Made by a program: the position numbers and the translations under genes
The notes under the pieces: generated by a model
The model's input: the letters and a program-made list of their open reading frames with translations, nothing else
Told to the model about the DNA's origin: nothing
Database searches by the model: none
NCBI GenBank assembly: GCA_013365365.1
Contig: JABVXU010000255.1
Coordinates: forward strand, 1-64,000
Length of the DNA: 64,000 bases
From: Cruorifilaria tuberocauda
Taxonomy: Eukaryota > Nematoda > Chromadorea > Rhabditida > Onchocercidae
Direction: 5' to 3'
In this document: one piece after another, positions 37,753 to 50,819 of the stretch
Layout of the letters: each line of letters starts with the position of its first letter
How positions within the stretch are numbered: the first letter of the stretch is position 1

Positions 37753-40666
37753 TTGTAAAGCTGATATTAACGTGATTTTTATGTTCATTTTTTTTTAAAT
37801 TACTTTTTCAACATGCATTCAAGGGATAACATACATTTCTTGTCTTCTCTTCTTAACTTTTCTTAAAATTTTAGAATGATTTGCAATAAATCTGATTAAG
37901 TGATTGGGTAGCATGAAAATTAATTTAAATAATTTATCTTAGAAATTTTCAAAAGTAAAATTCATATTTTTTGAAATTCTATTCAATTAGGAATCTGTTT
38001 AGATTATTTGAATCTTTCACTTGATACGATGTACCGTATACCATATCAGTTTTTAAATATTTCTAAAGCATTGTGGGTCTCTTTCGTCAATCCTTCCATT
38101 CAGAACTTTAATTTTGTGATATCTAACCAAACTCTTAAGATATTAACAGTTTACTGGTGTTGTGAAATTTTCAACTCTTCCGTTGTTCTGCAATTTCTTC
38201 GTCGTTGTACAAATAATATACTTTTATACGTTATATACATTTTTATAAAAGAGACCATGTTCGTTGGAACCACTGTTGATTAATTTTTCGAAATATATTT
38301 ATCATCTCGGGGACTATCATGCGAGTGAATCTGAAATCCATTTATAATTCAGGCATTCTTTAACGACTTCCTGGTTTTTGTAGTCAAATGATTAATTAAT
38401 GTTTTTCGTCTTTCTTACAATTTAATTGGTTGTGCTGTAATTTAATAACGGTTTGACAGTCGTTACATTTTATTGAATAGGTTGGGCATAATAAAGGTGA
38501 TCGGATGTTTAAAATAATCAGAGTTAACTCAAGTTGTAAAGATTCATGAGGTTATGACATTTAGAACTTTAGAAATTTGCTTGTTTTGTGTTCCGTTTGA
38601 TTACTTTTTTTGTTTCTTGATAATGTTTTATTTATTCGTTATTTTTAAATTGTTGGATTTGAGTAGATATTGATATCAGATTAGATTTAACTTACCTCGA
38701 AATATCAAAAATCAATGATTGTTTAAAAAATAAAAAATCTAAGAAATTTCACTTTTAAAAGGTTTTGAAAGATAGAAAATGAAATTAATCGTTATTCATG
38801 AATAAATTCATCATCTTCCTGAGTTTATCTTTTGACTTGATAATTTATAGCTAAAAAGAACTGGGGATGACACTAAGTTTTGTATCATTTGATATTTAGA
38901 ACAATTGTTAATACCAACAAATTTACGCTTCATTATTATCATCAGTTTCATTCCATCAAAAATAAGAAAAGATTTTAACACATAATTTTCAAAATTATCA
39001 ATTGAACATCTCTCTTTGTGCACATTTAATTCTTATTAAATTAGATTATTTTTTGTTACATCCACCTTCCTTAATTTCTTTTGATGTGTACTATCCGTGA
39101 TTTAATGTGTGTTCATGCTTTTAAAGTGTTTTAGTCGTTGTTTTTGATAAATCAGTTTATGTTTGTTTATTTCATACATATCGATGAGACTGAGTTTACA
39201 TGCACAATTAATGAAGGGAATAACTGTCTTTAATTAGTTTTCACTGGAAAGTATGATTCGAAGATTTAAAAAGTTTCGAGCTTCAATAAAATTGATGTAA
39301 TTTAAAAGGAATAAAAATTAATAAGGGAGAATTGAAAAAAAAATTCAATTCACATGGAACAATTACTGTTATCGATTGCAATCATATATATAACTTATAC
39401 GATATAACCTAAACTAATTCTGAAATTGATGGGATTTAAATTGCAACTTAATACTCAAATTTATATATGTAAAGTATAAACATTATTGATCGGAGAAATT
39501 AAAATGTTCAATATTCAAGCAGTCATTGCAACATTATTATAGATTATAAATCTCTACCAGACTGGTTGATTTTATTGATTTGTGGCATTGGAATATTTTG
39601 AATTTTGCATAATTGCATTTTAATAAGCAATAAAATTCAAAAATTTCATATATAACAAACAATTTTTAAGCAAAAATCTATCTTACCAATAACAATTTCA
39701 ACAAATAAAAGCTAAGCGGTGTGGTCGCCTATCACTGGTTTTATTTGCTATATAAAATTTTGAAACGAAGGATTGGATAATTTCATGGAAGATATAATGT
39801 TCGTTCAATCGATATTAATTATTTACCTTAAATTAATTTAATCGCTTTATTTATTTAAGTAATTAATCAATCTGTTCATTTTTTGCACAATTTTATACAA
39901 TTAAATTAATTATCTCTTAATTTCAAATATATTTATTTTTGAAAAACTTCTATGTATTATAGATTTCATACATGGATTTATTTTAAATTGTTTCATCTTT
40001 CACGTATTACTTCGTCCGAAATTATGGTAATTAGTGATTGAATTACATCATTTAGTAATTTTTAGATACCTGAATCATTTGTTGTTCCAATTAGCTATTT
40101 AATTAACTTATCATTTAATTGTTAAAATAAATGATTGAAAAAGATTCATTAACTTATTCATTATGAAAGTGATACTCGATTCAGTTACTTCTTCACATAA
40201 TAATACCAGGAAAATTCTAGAAACTTTGATATTTTATCGGTTTGCTACTTTATATCACTTATGAAATATTTCGAAATATACAGGGTACCCTTACTCCATT
40301 TTGCATACTGTAATTCATACTGTAGTATTTTCCCTTGTTCTGATACAGTATGCTTAAATAAAGTTTTCATACTTCCTTCCAATTTATAATTTTAAACTTT
40401 CTGTCTAAAAATATTTAAATTTTCAAGCCTTTTTTTAGTTTAAAAATTATACTTTATAAGGTAATATGATCGTCTTTTATTCAATCTTTTATAATCAGTT
40501 TTCGTAACGATAATACTGTAGATATCGTAATAGTAATGGTTTACAGATCATACGGTATCAATAAGGGTGATATATTGTATTTTTTTACAATAAATTACAA
40601 GAATGAGATATTGCTTTTTGCAGCAAATCAAACAGTATCGATAAGATTGATACATCGTTAAGTAAA
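37753..40666. other. Intergenic, no gene seen
   Basis: About 2.9 kb of AT-rich sequence. An AATAAA-like signal sits about 130 bases after the myotubularin stop. Open frames at 38008-38283 (+) and 38811-39023 (-) lack splice support or coding character. Confidence 0.5.
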
Positions 40667-43600
40667 ATGGCAATTGATAATGATAAGGCTGGAAGTAGTA
40701 CGAGCAATTTAATAGATTGGTTAAAACCATCAACCAGCCTCAATCAACGGATGCGTCGTATTGAAGAAATTTTGGATTCGATACCGTATTTCTTCGACAG
40801 TATGCTTGATGATAATAATTTACAAACACGATTACTTGTTGAGTCAGGTAACTCTTTCCAATATCAATAATTCATTTTTCTCGTTTCTGATTTGAAAAAT
40901 TTTTTCTGAATAATGTAAAAATATAAATATTGATTTTAAGTGATACAATAAATGAACCAAACTTTTTTCTTTCTCAAAAAGTATCAAAAATTAACAAAAT
41001 ATTAGTACAGCTCAGCATATTGATAAAATGATATATTGATAAAGTGGTAATTTCCTTTTTCAGCCACTCTTCTTGTAAATTCATCCCACTAATTTTTTTT
41101 CAAATTTCCATCTTACAATAAAATATTGAATGATAGGTGATTGCATTCTAATATCGTGTCCTAAATCGAAAGAAGAAATGAATCCAGAATCAAATTGGTA
41201 TTTGGTTCTATTGGAATCGAATGGACTTCATTCAAAAATTAAAGTGAATTTAGTACTTTTTTTAAATATTATTCCAAAATTCTAAATATTTTTCGATATC
41301 TTTCCTAAGAATTTAATTACCTTTTAAAATTTAATAAATTTATATAAGAAATTTAATTTATAACAGATAAAAAAAACATACTAATCATATTCAGGTATCG
41401 TATCGTGATAAAACTCTAAAAATTTGGAGTGAAAAGAATACCACATTACATCAATATATTGTAACACATTCATTGAAAACAATTGAACGACCATGGGCAA
41501 TTACACCGGAACAGGTTTTCAATTTTTCATGATCATGATTTTCATGGAACACATACAGTATATTATCAAAGGCAATAATGATAATAATAATAATAATAAA
41601 TATGGTTAAATATTGATAAAATTTCATCAAATTCAATGAAATGAATTTATATTAAATATTTATTCATACATTCAAAAATTTATATCAAAAGTTTAAAAAA
41701 AAATTCGAGCGGAACTGAAATAATCAAAAGTTCTTTGCTCCAATATATATATACATATCGTTGTTACAGTTAACCAAAAAGATGGCTAACATTTCTTATC
41801 ATGCATTTCCAATCGATGATTCAATTTTTCCTTTGGGTAAAATTTCACAGAAGACATTAAACTTTGATAAGAAACGTTGGATTCCGGTAATCGAATTGAA
41901 AATAACTGATTGTAGCGCTGATGAAATGAATTACTTGATCGATAAGGCGGAAAAGCGACGACGATTTGGATCAATGTATTTGTTTATTAGAAAATTGAAA
42001 AATTAACTTCAATCGACTTTGTCAATCGATTTTGCTTAATATATAAAAATAACGTTATTAATTAATTTTTTACAAAATTTCAAACAAATCAGACTAGAGT
42101 TTTTTTTATAATAAATAATAGTAATGGATGAGTAATGAATGATCGAATAACTTTTAGTCATACGATATTTTTTATCTCTAAAATTTACATGTTAACCCGA
42201 TTTATCATTTCTGTATAATACAAATTTAAATTTTTTATTAATGATTGCATCGAAAAAAAAGGATTTAAGAAAAATTGAATTTCATAAATTTATATTACGG
42301 AAAAATTGAAATTTTCCTACTTGCTTATTGCAGATTATTGTATGTTTAGAAGAATTTGGCGATTATGGGGTATATGTGATTACGGATCCGGAAATGTATC
42401 ATTAGTTCTTGAAGATATTAATTATGGCTCAGTTGCTGAATTCGTTCGAACATGTCCTAGACCGCAAGACCAGGTAGCCGTTGTGATATTTTTTTTTTGG
42501 AAAAAAGAGGAAAAACAAATTAGAAAAGTTATAAAAGTTCAAGCGATTCAAAAAGGAAAAGCAACGTTCCATGACATCGGTTTCATGATATTAGCATTTT
42601 TATCAATTTGGCTAAAATCAGAGGTAAAAAAGCCAAGCATTTCAACGGACATTTATCTTTGAAGGAATTTGTAATTAAATGAGCTATGATAATTACATCA
42701 TTTTATATATTCTTATAAAATGTTCTTTCACAAGAATAATCAAACAACTTGATTAGAATTTTATACCGTAATATATATAAATAATCTAAAATTTTATCTT
42801 ACAATTCGTTATTAAAATAAAAAAGCGTCAAGCAATATCAGTGTGAAATTAGTTATTTAATATAGCAATTATCGATTAATAATTAGAATAATTTGATAAT
42901 TGATATGTAAATTGTTAATGATTTTTCTTGAACTGCTTAATTTTGTATTTGAATTTTTAAGGTTTAGGAATACAAATTTGCTATACAAATAACTTTCAAT
43001 TATGAACTAATAATGCAATGAGATGTTATTTTTTATTTTCTTAGCAATGTAAATTTGCCATACAAATAGTGGAAGGTCTTCGAAATCTTGAAAAGTATGG
43101 CTTCATACATTATCGTCTAACAATTGATGCTTGTTTGCTTACCTATAACTATAACGTGAAAATTGCAATTTATGGATTAACCGCAGGTGAATTATATCCA
43201 ACAAGTATTGATCTCGATGATGTCGATCAATGCAGGTTAATTTGAAATTAAGTTTATTTATTAAATTTCATTTTATCTTTTATCTTTAATCATTGAAATC
43301 TTCAAGTCTATGCTAATTATAATATTTAATTAATAATAAAATTGGAAAACAAGGAAATTCATAAGTTTTTTATCTACTTTTAAGAGGAATCTTTGAAGAA
43401 AATTTTATTAAATATTTTTTTTTTCAACTAAATGTTTAAGCTAGCAAAATATTAGCTGCTGTATTAACAACAAAATTGATGAAAATTAAATAGTGAATGA
43501 ATTTATTTATTATTCCAGATGGTTACCACCCGAATGTTTACCAAGTCCAGATAGCTCCCCCGCTCCTTATGATATATCAGGAATGGTTTATTCCCTCGGG

Positions 43601-44357
43601 GTAATGCTTTGGTCAATGTTTCACGGTGGTGCATTACCATTTGAAGATGAACCTGCGATTAATATTCGAAATCGTCAATATCGTATACAAAATCCATTAT
43701 ACATTGAACCGGAATTAGTACCCGATGAAATTCGTAATGTTAGCTAGCTTTTAATTATCAGTTAGTTAGTTAATTAATTTTGTAAATTAATTTGAAGTGA
43801 TACACTGAAATGATATAATGAGTTAATGAATTGCATCATATCATGTCATCCATGGAATGAATTAAACTTTTAAATTTAGATCATTTCTTTCTATTGCATG
43901 AATTTCTATCAAAAGTGATAAGAATATTCGTTGTTTCCCAACAAACATTTATTTAGTGCACTTTAAATAATTTTTATCTATCATTTATTGAAAAACAATA
44001 TTTCTGAATGCAAAACATAAATGAGCAAACCGGAATATTTGAAAATTTCCGGAATAGAAATTCATTTTCTAATTAGTTCAGAAATTATCTTAAGGATTAA
44101 AAAAAATTCTATTCCGAAATTCATCAATTTACTATGAAATATTCATCAAAAAGCGGTTTGTTCAGTTATTCGTGACTTAAAAATTCAAAATAATTATCAT
44201 AGTACCATTGCTACATCACATTATCATCACTATTCCAGATGATTACGATCATTCGAGGATTTTTCAGGTGATTTTATCGTGTTGCAGTGAGCGGATTGCT
44301 ATTCGTAGCCGTTTAAAAAGTATTAAAATATATCTTCGAAATTATTTTCAACCATAA
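40667..44357 (+). CDS. SH2-pseudokinase (Fes/Fer-like architecture, degenerate)
   Basis: Exons 40667-40847, 41137-41243, 41395-41514, 41770-41975, 42350-42473, 43045-43235, 43519-43738, 44268-44357; 412 aa, phases consistent. Residues about 38-125 form an SH2-like fold (PYFFDSMLDDNNLQTRLL, GDCILISCPKS, NWYLVLLESN), but the FLVR arginine position is Ile66. The kinase-like domain runs from about 133: PWAITPEQL, a glycine loop reduced to PLGKISQ, a possible beta-3 lysine K180 (VIELK), and RLWGICDYG. The catalytic loop reads HYRLTIDACLL in place of HRDLAARNCLL, so the aspartate is Arg270 and the asparagine Ala275. The DFG motif is IYG (288-290). Late motifs remain (RWLPPECL, YSLGVMLWSMF). The order SH2 then tyrosine-kinase-like domain recalls the nematode Fer-like kinases. 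It should be catalytically dead and is probably an adaptor or regulator (inference). The acceptor chosen for exon 5 (TGTTTAG) keeps phase. Confidence 0.82.
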
Positions 44358-45194
44358 ACATAAATCCTTCATTATGCTTTAACAATCATTGCTATCATAA
44401 TATTAATTGCTTTATCAAATAAATTATTTTTGAAAAGTTTATTGCAATGTTGCTAAGGACTATCACTTAAATATAAAATTTATTTTCAATATTTTCCTAT
44501 TAATATTGTTTTTATATTAGCTATGAAAATTCAAAAAAAATTCAAGTTTAATGAAAATTAAGTGTTAAATGTAAAATCTGCTACAATCTTGAAAAATTAA
44601 AATACTAATATTATTACTTAATCAATTATTGTTAATAAATAAATGGCCACTAAAAATGTTATTTGAAAATTGAATTCTTGGAGGTTTTAATCTCAAAACG
44701 ACTTTTGAGCTAAATGTGAAAAATCACAATGAAAGCAGCTGTTTCGTAGAATATTACAATGTGCGCCGTGTGAACTTTGACCTTTTCGATTTTTCTTGTT
44801 GCTCATTGCTGTTTACTCTCTTTTAGCTAACAATTGCTCGCAGAAAATACACGCCATATTATTCTCAGAGTTTTTGTTTCCAACTATTTAAAGAGTTTAA
44901 TTCGATGATTTTTCCATTCATTCATTTATTTTCTTCAAATCTTGTTATTCTCTTATTCCGGTTAACCAAAAATTCAAATAATTTTTCAAAGTAATTTAGG
45001 TTTAAACTTTAAGAGTAAGGCTTAATCAATAAATGAAAATTTCAATTTTTAGGTTAATTTCCTTTAAATCGTTAGTTTCTTTTTCTTCGTTTTTCAGTCG
45101 TTCATTTATTCAAATTCTTTCATTCTTTTAATGATAATATTTTTAGACAAAAGAATTATATATACTAACGAATAACTATTATTATTATTTTTTA
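44358..45194. other. Intergenic upstream of first S28 peptidase
   Basis: AT-rich, with a less AT-biased patch around 44760-44880 that shows no usable frame. TTATCA and TGATAA (GATA-type) hexamers occur, but singly. No gene seen. Confidence 0.5.
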
Positions 45195-48100
45195 ATGTTG
45201 ATAAAAATCATAATAATTATCGCAATACCATTTATTGAAAGTGGAAAATCATTACGTTTTCATGATCCGGTAGTTCATATTCCATTACAACAACGATTGT
45301 ATGGAAAACAACATCAACTATGGGTAAAACAATTAATTTATTCATTTCCAATTAATTTACTCATTTCTAACTTTCTTTCTTTTGCTTATTTCTGTCCATA
45401 AAATGTAGTATTTCTACTTTTTTATTATTTTTATTATTACTACATAAAGAAGAATTTTTTAAGCTAATATTTTTTAAATATTTTTTTTAACCTGAAAATT
45501 TTTCTCTTTAAGAAAAATGACTATAAATGGTCTGAAGAATGGTTAGAAAATGTTCCCATTGATCATTTTGCTTTCCACGATAATCGAACTTTCCGTTTAC
45601 GGTTCGTTTATCTTTCCGTTTTTCAATCGTTTCATTTCTCATTTATCAAAATACAATAGCATTTTTTTATTCATATCAAAGTTTTTCATTTCTTGCTGAA
45701 ATTCCGAATGATTGTGTTAAAAGTTTGAACTATGGGTAAATAATTTAATTTAATATTCCATAATTCTATTAATTTTAATATTTTCACTATTATTTATCAA
45801 TTTTTGTTTGTGTAATTTAAATTTGAAAACTATGAATTTAATAAATTGAAGATATTTACTATTATCAGAAAACTTTCATTGATTTGTTTATTTGTCGAGA
45901 CGATTCGTATCATTAGTATACATCTATTTTAATTTTTATTATTTTGTTTAAATCAATTAGTTAACGAAAATTACTGATTAGAGTTATCAGAAAACAAGAG
46001 ATCTTCTCTAAATCCTAAAATTAAATATTTAATTTAATATTTCATAAATTTAATAATTTTAATATATTCGGCACTGTTTATCAATTTCTGTTTCGTATAA
46101 TTTAAACTTTCAGTTATTTAATCAATACGAAAAATTTTATTCCCAATGGACCAATTTTTTTTTACACAGGTAATGAAGGAAATGTCGAATTATTTGCCAA
46201 AAATACGGTTTGTTTGAAACTTTTAATCAGTTAAGCTAAGAAATTCATCTTTGAGCTTTAAGTACTTTTTCATTATTCATTAACTTAATTGAAATTTTTT
46301 AATAGTAATTTTATGATGTGACTGATTTCTTTTGTAAAACTGTATAATGAATTTGTTGAAAATTAAGATTAAGAAGTTTGTTATTTCAATTATCTGTTAA
46401 TTAATTATTCAACTATTAAAATATCTAACTGTTAACCTTCGTTCATTTAATAATTTAATTGTAATTTTTTTATTATTTTCTTGCATTTCGCTGATTATTT
46501 AATTCCATTATTTATTGATTTGATTTGATATGATCTGATCATATAATTCTTTTATTGAAAATTTTATTTCATATCGAAATTTCATTATTTATTCATCAGT
46601 TCAATTATTTATTTTTGTCAAATATTATAAATTTTTCAGTTCATTCGGTGTTTGTTTCATTAAATATTTCTTATTAATTATTTATTTTATTAATTATTTA
46701 TTTTAAAATGATTATTATCCCATTATTAATTATTTATTTTATAAGAAATTATTAATTTAGTTAAATATTCATTTCGCATTATTGATTGTTTGTTTTATGA
46801 ATAATGATTAAATCGAAGTATCTTTGATTCCTGATTTATTGTTATTTCTTATTAAACTTCAAATTCATTGACCGAAATATTCATCCTAAATTATTTTAGG
46901 GTTTGATGTGGGATTTAGCACCGGAATTTAATGCAGCCATTGTATTTGCTGAACATCGGTTTTACGGGAAATCACAACCGTTCGGCAAAGAAAGTTATTC
47001 AACCATCCGGAATCTCGGTTATTTATCATCCGAACAAGCATTAGCTGATTTTGCTCTTCTCATACGCTATCTAAAAAATGAAGTAAATTTCTAATTTTTC
47101 GTTTCAAAATTTAAATTTTGGAGAAAAAAGAAAGGAATGAATATGTTTGAAAAAAAAAAAGAAATAGAAATGGTTTAAAAGGTTTAAAGATTAAACCCTT
47201 ATTACATTAAATTGAACTATACTAATAGATACGTAAGATTTATTGTTCTCACATTTCGAAAATCAAATAAAGCAATTACTGATATTGTAGTAGAAAGATC
47301 CGTTGCAGTGATAAAACATAGTTTTATTGATTTCTTTCATTATCATCTCAGTTTCACTTAACCAACGTATTATCTAACTAAAATTTATTGTCGAATATCA
47401 AAAAAAAAATCAATATGTGATTTCAGAGTTAATTATTAAATTCAATTTGATTACAAATTAATTCAATTACTTGATTTGTAAGCAATTCAGCATCTTCCCT
47501 CTGCTCGAAATTCATTTGTGATAGCATTTGGTGGCTCATATGGTGGAATGCTTGCTGCATGGATACGTATCAAATATCCACATTTAGTGGAAGGGTATTT
47601 TAATCATCAATTATCATAAATCAAGCAACTGATAAGTATTTCTTGAAATTATCTCTTTTGAAGTTACTGTTGTTGCGATTTGTTTCTGCAAATTTTAAAA
47701 TTATATAAATTAGTTAAGGATTGAGAAATGAATGGAGAAGAGAATTTTCAGGTCAATAGCATCAAGCGCTCCGGTTTTCTGGTTTACTGACATGACTAAG
47801 TCTGTTCCGGAAGATGCGTATAATTACATTGTTAAACGATCATTTGTGAATTCTGGTTGCATCGAGAAAAATATACTTAACGGATGGAAAGCACTTGAAA
47901 ATTTATCCTCAACCGGTTAGTCTTCAATTCTTTTCAACAATCGAGAATTAGCTTCCGTTTATGTTGGATATTATGTTCATCTAACTTTTTTAAGCATAGT
48001 TTTACTTTTTCTAACTTTTTTGAGAGTTAATTTTACCTATGGTTAAAAAATATATGCTACCTAAAAGTAAGATAAGCATCGTTATATTTAAAGTTAAAAC

Positions 48101-50819
48101 TAACCAGCTAATTAACTTATCTCTTCAGTACCTGGTCGAGATTATCTAAATCGCTTATTTCGTTTGGAAAAAAAATCATACCTGAATAACAGTAATGATT
48201 GGATAATGCTTAGAGAATATCTGGAAGATATATTTGAATCAATGGCAATGGTTAATTACCCATATCCGAGTAATTACTTAGCTGAGCTTCCTGGATGGCC
48301 TGTTAGAGTTAGTTCTCATTTTATTTCTTTTTTTTCTTTAATTTTATAAATATCATATTTTATGTACCGAAATTTTTGGAAATAATCGAAATATTTCAAA
48401 ACTATTAATTATTAATTATAATATAACTTTAATTTGTAATTTATTGTGGTTTTTTTCATCACAACCAATCTTAAGTTTGCCAATAAGTAATTCAATTTAG
48501 ATATTAAAAATTAAATTTGCCAATAAACGTGAAAATTTTTGCTTCAAAAATAAAAATTATTATCAAAAGACTAGGGATAGTTATAGTATAGAAAACGAAA
48601 TCGTTTTGATAAGTGATAACTGAAATAATTAGTTGATAAATAAATCACCGTAAAAAAATTTTATCATACTTAAGAAGTCCTGAGAGATCTGCAAATATCA
48701 CTATCATATTTAATTATCATCTTATCATATTATACTTATCATTACCATATTTAAGGTTGCATGTCAATTTTTCAATAGCAACAGTAGCAGCAAAAGGGCT
48801 GACGAAGAATATGCACAAAGTATGTTTGGAATAATGAACCTCTATTACAATTATACAGGTGAGAAGGTAGCATTTTGCATAAAACCGGAAGTGTGTAAGG
48901 ATTCAGCTTATGGAGCGCTTGGTGATCCACTTGGTTGGCCATGGCAGGTATGAAAAATGTTTTTCTCTTTTTTTTTGCTGAAAAGTCTAAATTAGAATTT
49001 GAAATAAACGAAATGAAAATTAGGGAAAGCAAATTTTTAGTAAGCAAATAAGTGGGAAAAAAACATTTTTTAATCCATAAAAATTTGAAAAAAGTTCAAG
49101 AAAGGTATAAAAGAAAGTTGCGATATTAAATTTTTGTTGTTTTTATTCCTGAACTATGGAATGTTTCAAAATTTTCAAAGTTTGAATTAATTGTTTGCAC
49201 TGATAGTTAATGATAATCATCATTAACGTATTTTGAAATTAACAATTTCTCTTCTATCTAATGCTTTCAAATTTTTTAAAATTCAATGAAGTTATTTAAT
49301 TGGAGTTATTTAAGTCCTGCACCGAAATGATAATGCAACAATGTTCCAGTGGTCCACCCAACGATTTTTTCATAAAAAATTGTCCATTTACTCTCGAAGG
49401 TGCATTTTTATTGCTTAAGTTTGTAAAATTTTCTTTCTTGATAAATTAAACCCAATTTATCAATTATAAATCAAATCATTATGGTAAGTTTTAAATTTCA
49501 ACTTTATGGCAATTCTTAAAATCAATTTTTCAAGAAGAAACAAACTTTTGAATATGAATTACAAAGTTATCGTTTGAACAATCAACTATTTAAACTAAGG
49601 ATTTTAAACTAAACTAATAATGTTCTAACAAAATTATAATTTTTAAAAGAAGTTACAGTAAATCACAGTAGCATAAAAATTTAGGTCAAGAATCGTACTG
49701 TATGAATGTTTTTGGGAAACTTGGATATACAAAACCTTTAATGCGACCACATTGGAGTATTCTAAATTATGGTCATCGATATCCGACTGCTACAAATATT
49801 GTATTCAGGTTACTGCTTTTACGATGATATTGCAGCAAAGTGTTTAAAGTCACTAATTTAGATTAATATCAATTTATTCTGTTCAGCAATTGCTAGCTTA
49901 TTGGTAAGTTGAAAAAATTAAATCAAGTTTATCTGTAGCTATTTGACCTCTTAAAACCATTGAGGAATTTTTCATCTTCTTCGTTTTGTAAATTTTAAAT
50001 GAAATATAAAATTACAGTAACGGATATTTGGATCCATGGTCTGCTGGTGGTTGGTCATTGAAATCAGAAGTGAAAGGATCACTGATTAGCATTATCATCA
50101 AGGCTAGCTTTTCATGTTATTTCAATGGAATCTTTTAAAAAGCTTTTTCCTAATTAGAATTATTTGATTTGAAATTTCATAGAGAAAATTTCGTACATTG
50201 CATTCGATCACTCTCCGCTTACAGCTATCTATAAAACTTTGAATCAATCAATTCAGAATTTGCGTCAAAATGAGTTCACTTTTACCTGTAGAAAATGTAA
50301 TGAGTAAAAAAGAGCAGGTAATTCTACTACGAACACGTGTATATTCAAATACAACGTCGTATCAAAATTTCAAAGTCAAAACGAATATTTACACTTTTAC
50401 TTATAAGTGTAAATTTACTTATATAAATGAAAGAAGAAGCTTTTTGAAATCCTAAAATTATTTTCTTACTCTTTTAGTTTTTGGTTTAATGATATAATAT
50501 ACTAATGAAAGATTATCATGTAAACAAGTATGCAATTATTAATTTCTGATTTAAATAATTTCTTTATACAATAGAGTATATTATTGGAAGAATTAACAAG
50601 TAAACGAATAGTATTAATAAGTAAACAATTATGAAAGAGAGAGAGGAGAAGAGAGAGAAAGAGAAAGTAAGAAAGGTAAAAATATATTTTAAGGATGGAG
50701 CACATCATTACGATTTACGTGGTAGACATCAACTGGATACAAAATGGGTTAAAGAAGCAAGAAAATTGGAAAAACTTTATATCAAACATTGGTTGAAACA
50801 ATCAGAATTGGAATACTGA
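45195..50819 (+). CDS. Secreted S28 serine peptidase 1 (prolyl carboxypeptidase/DPP7 class)
   Basis: Twelve exons: 45195-45323, 45513-45601, 46114-46207, 46900-47082, 47491-47594, 47752-47915, 48129-48307, 48756-48947, 49315-49399, 49685-49808, 50018-50102, 50694-50819; 517 aa, in frame. Peptidases of this family remove residues next to proline in lysosomal, gut or secreted compartments. The N-terminus is a signal peptide ([19 protein letters not shown]). Family motifs in order: [26 protein letters not shown], the nucleophile FGGSYGG (Ser about 181), PGWPVRVAC, the aspartate in NGYLDPWS (Asp about 453) and the histidine in DGAHHYDLR (His about 480/481). The full triad is present. The last intron (50103-50693) begins with GC rather than GT; without it the frame would stop soon after 50102 and lose the histidine. 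Closely followed by a second S28 gene on the same strand. Confidence 0.88.

Noticed and set aside
41836..42006. Stop at 42004-42006 as the true end of the SH2 protein
   Set aside because: A GT donor at 41976 in phase joins the kinase-like C-lobe exons, giving a complete domain order.
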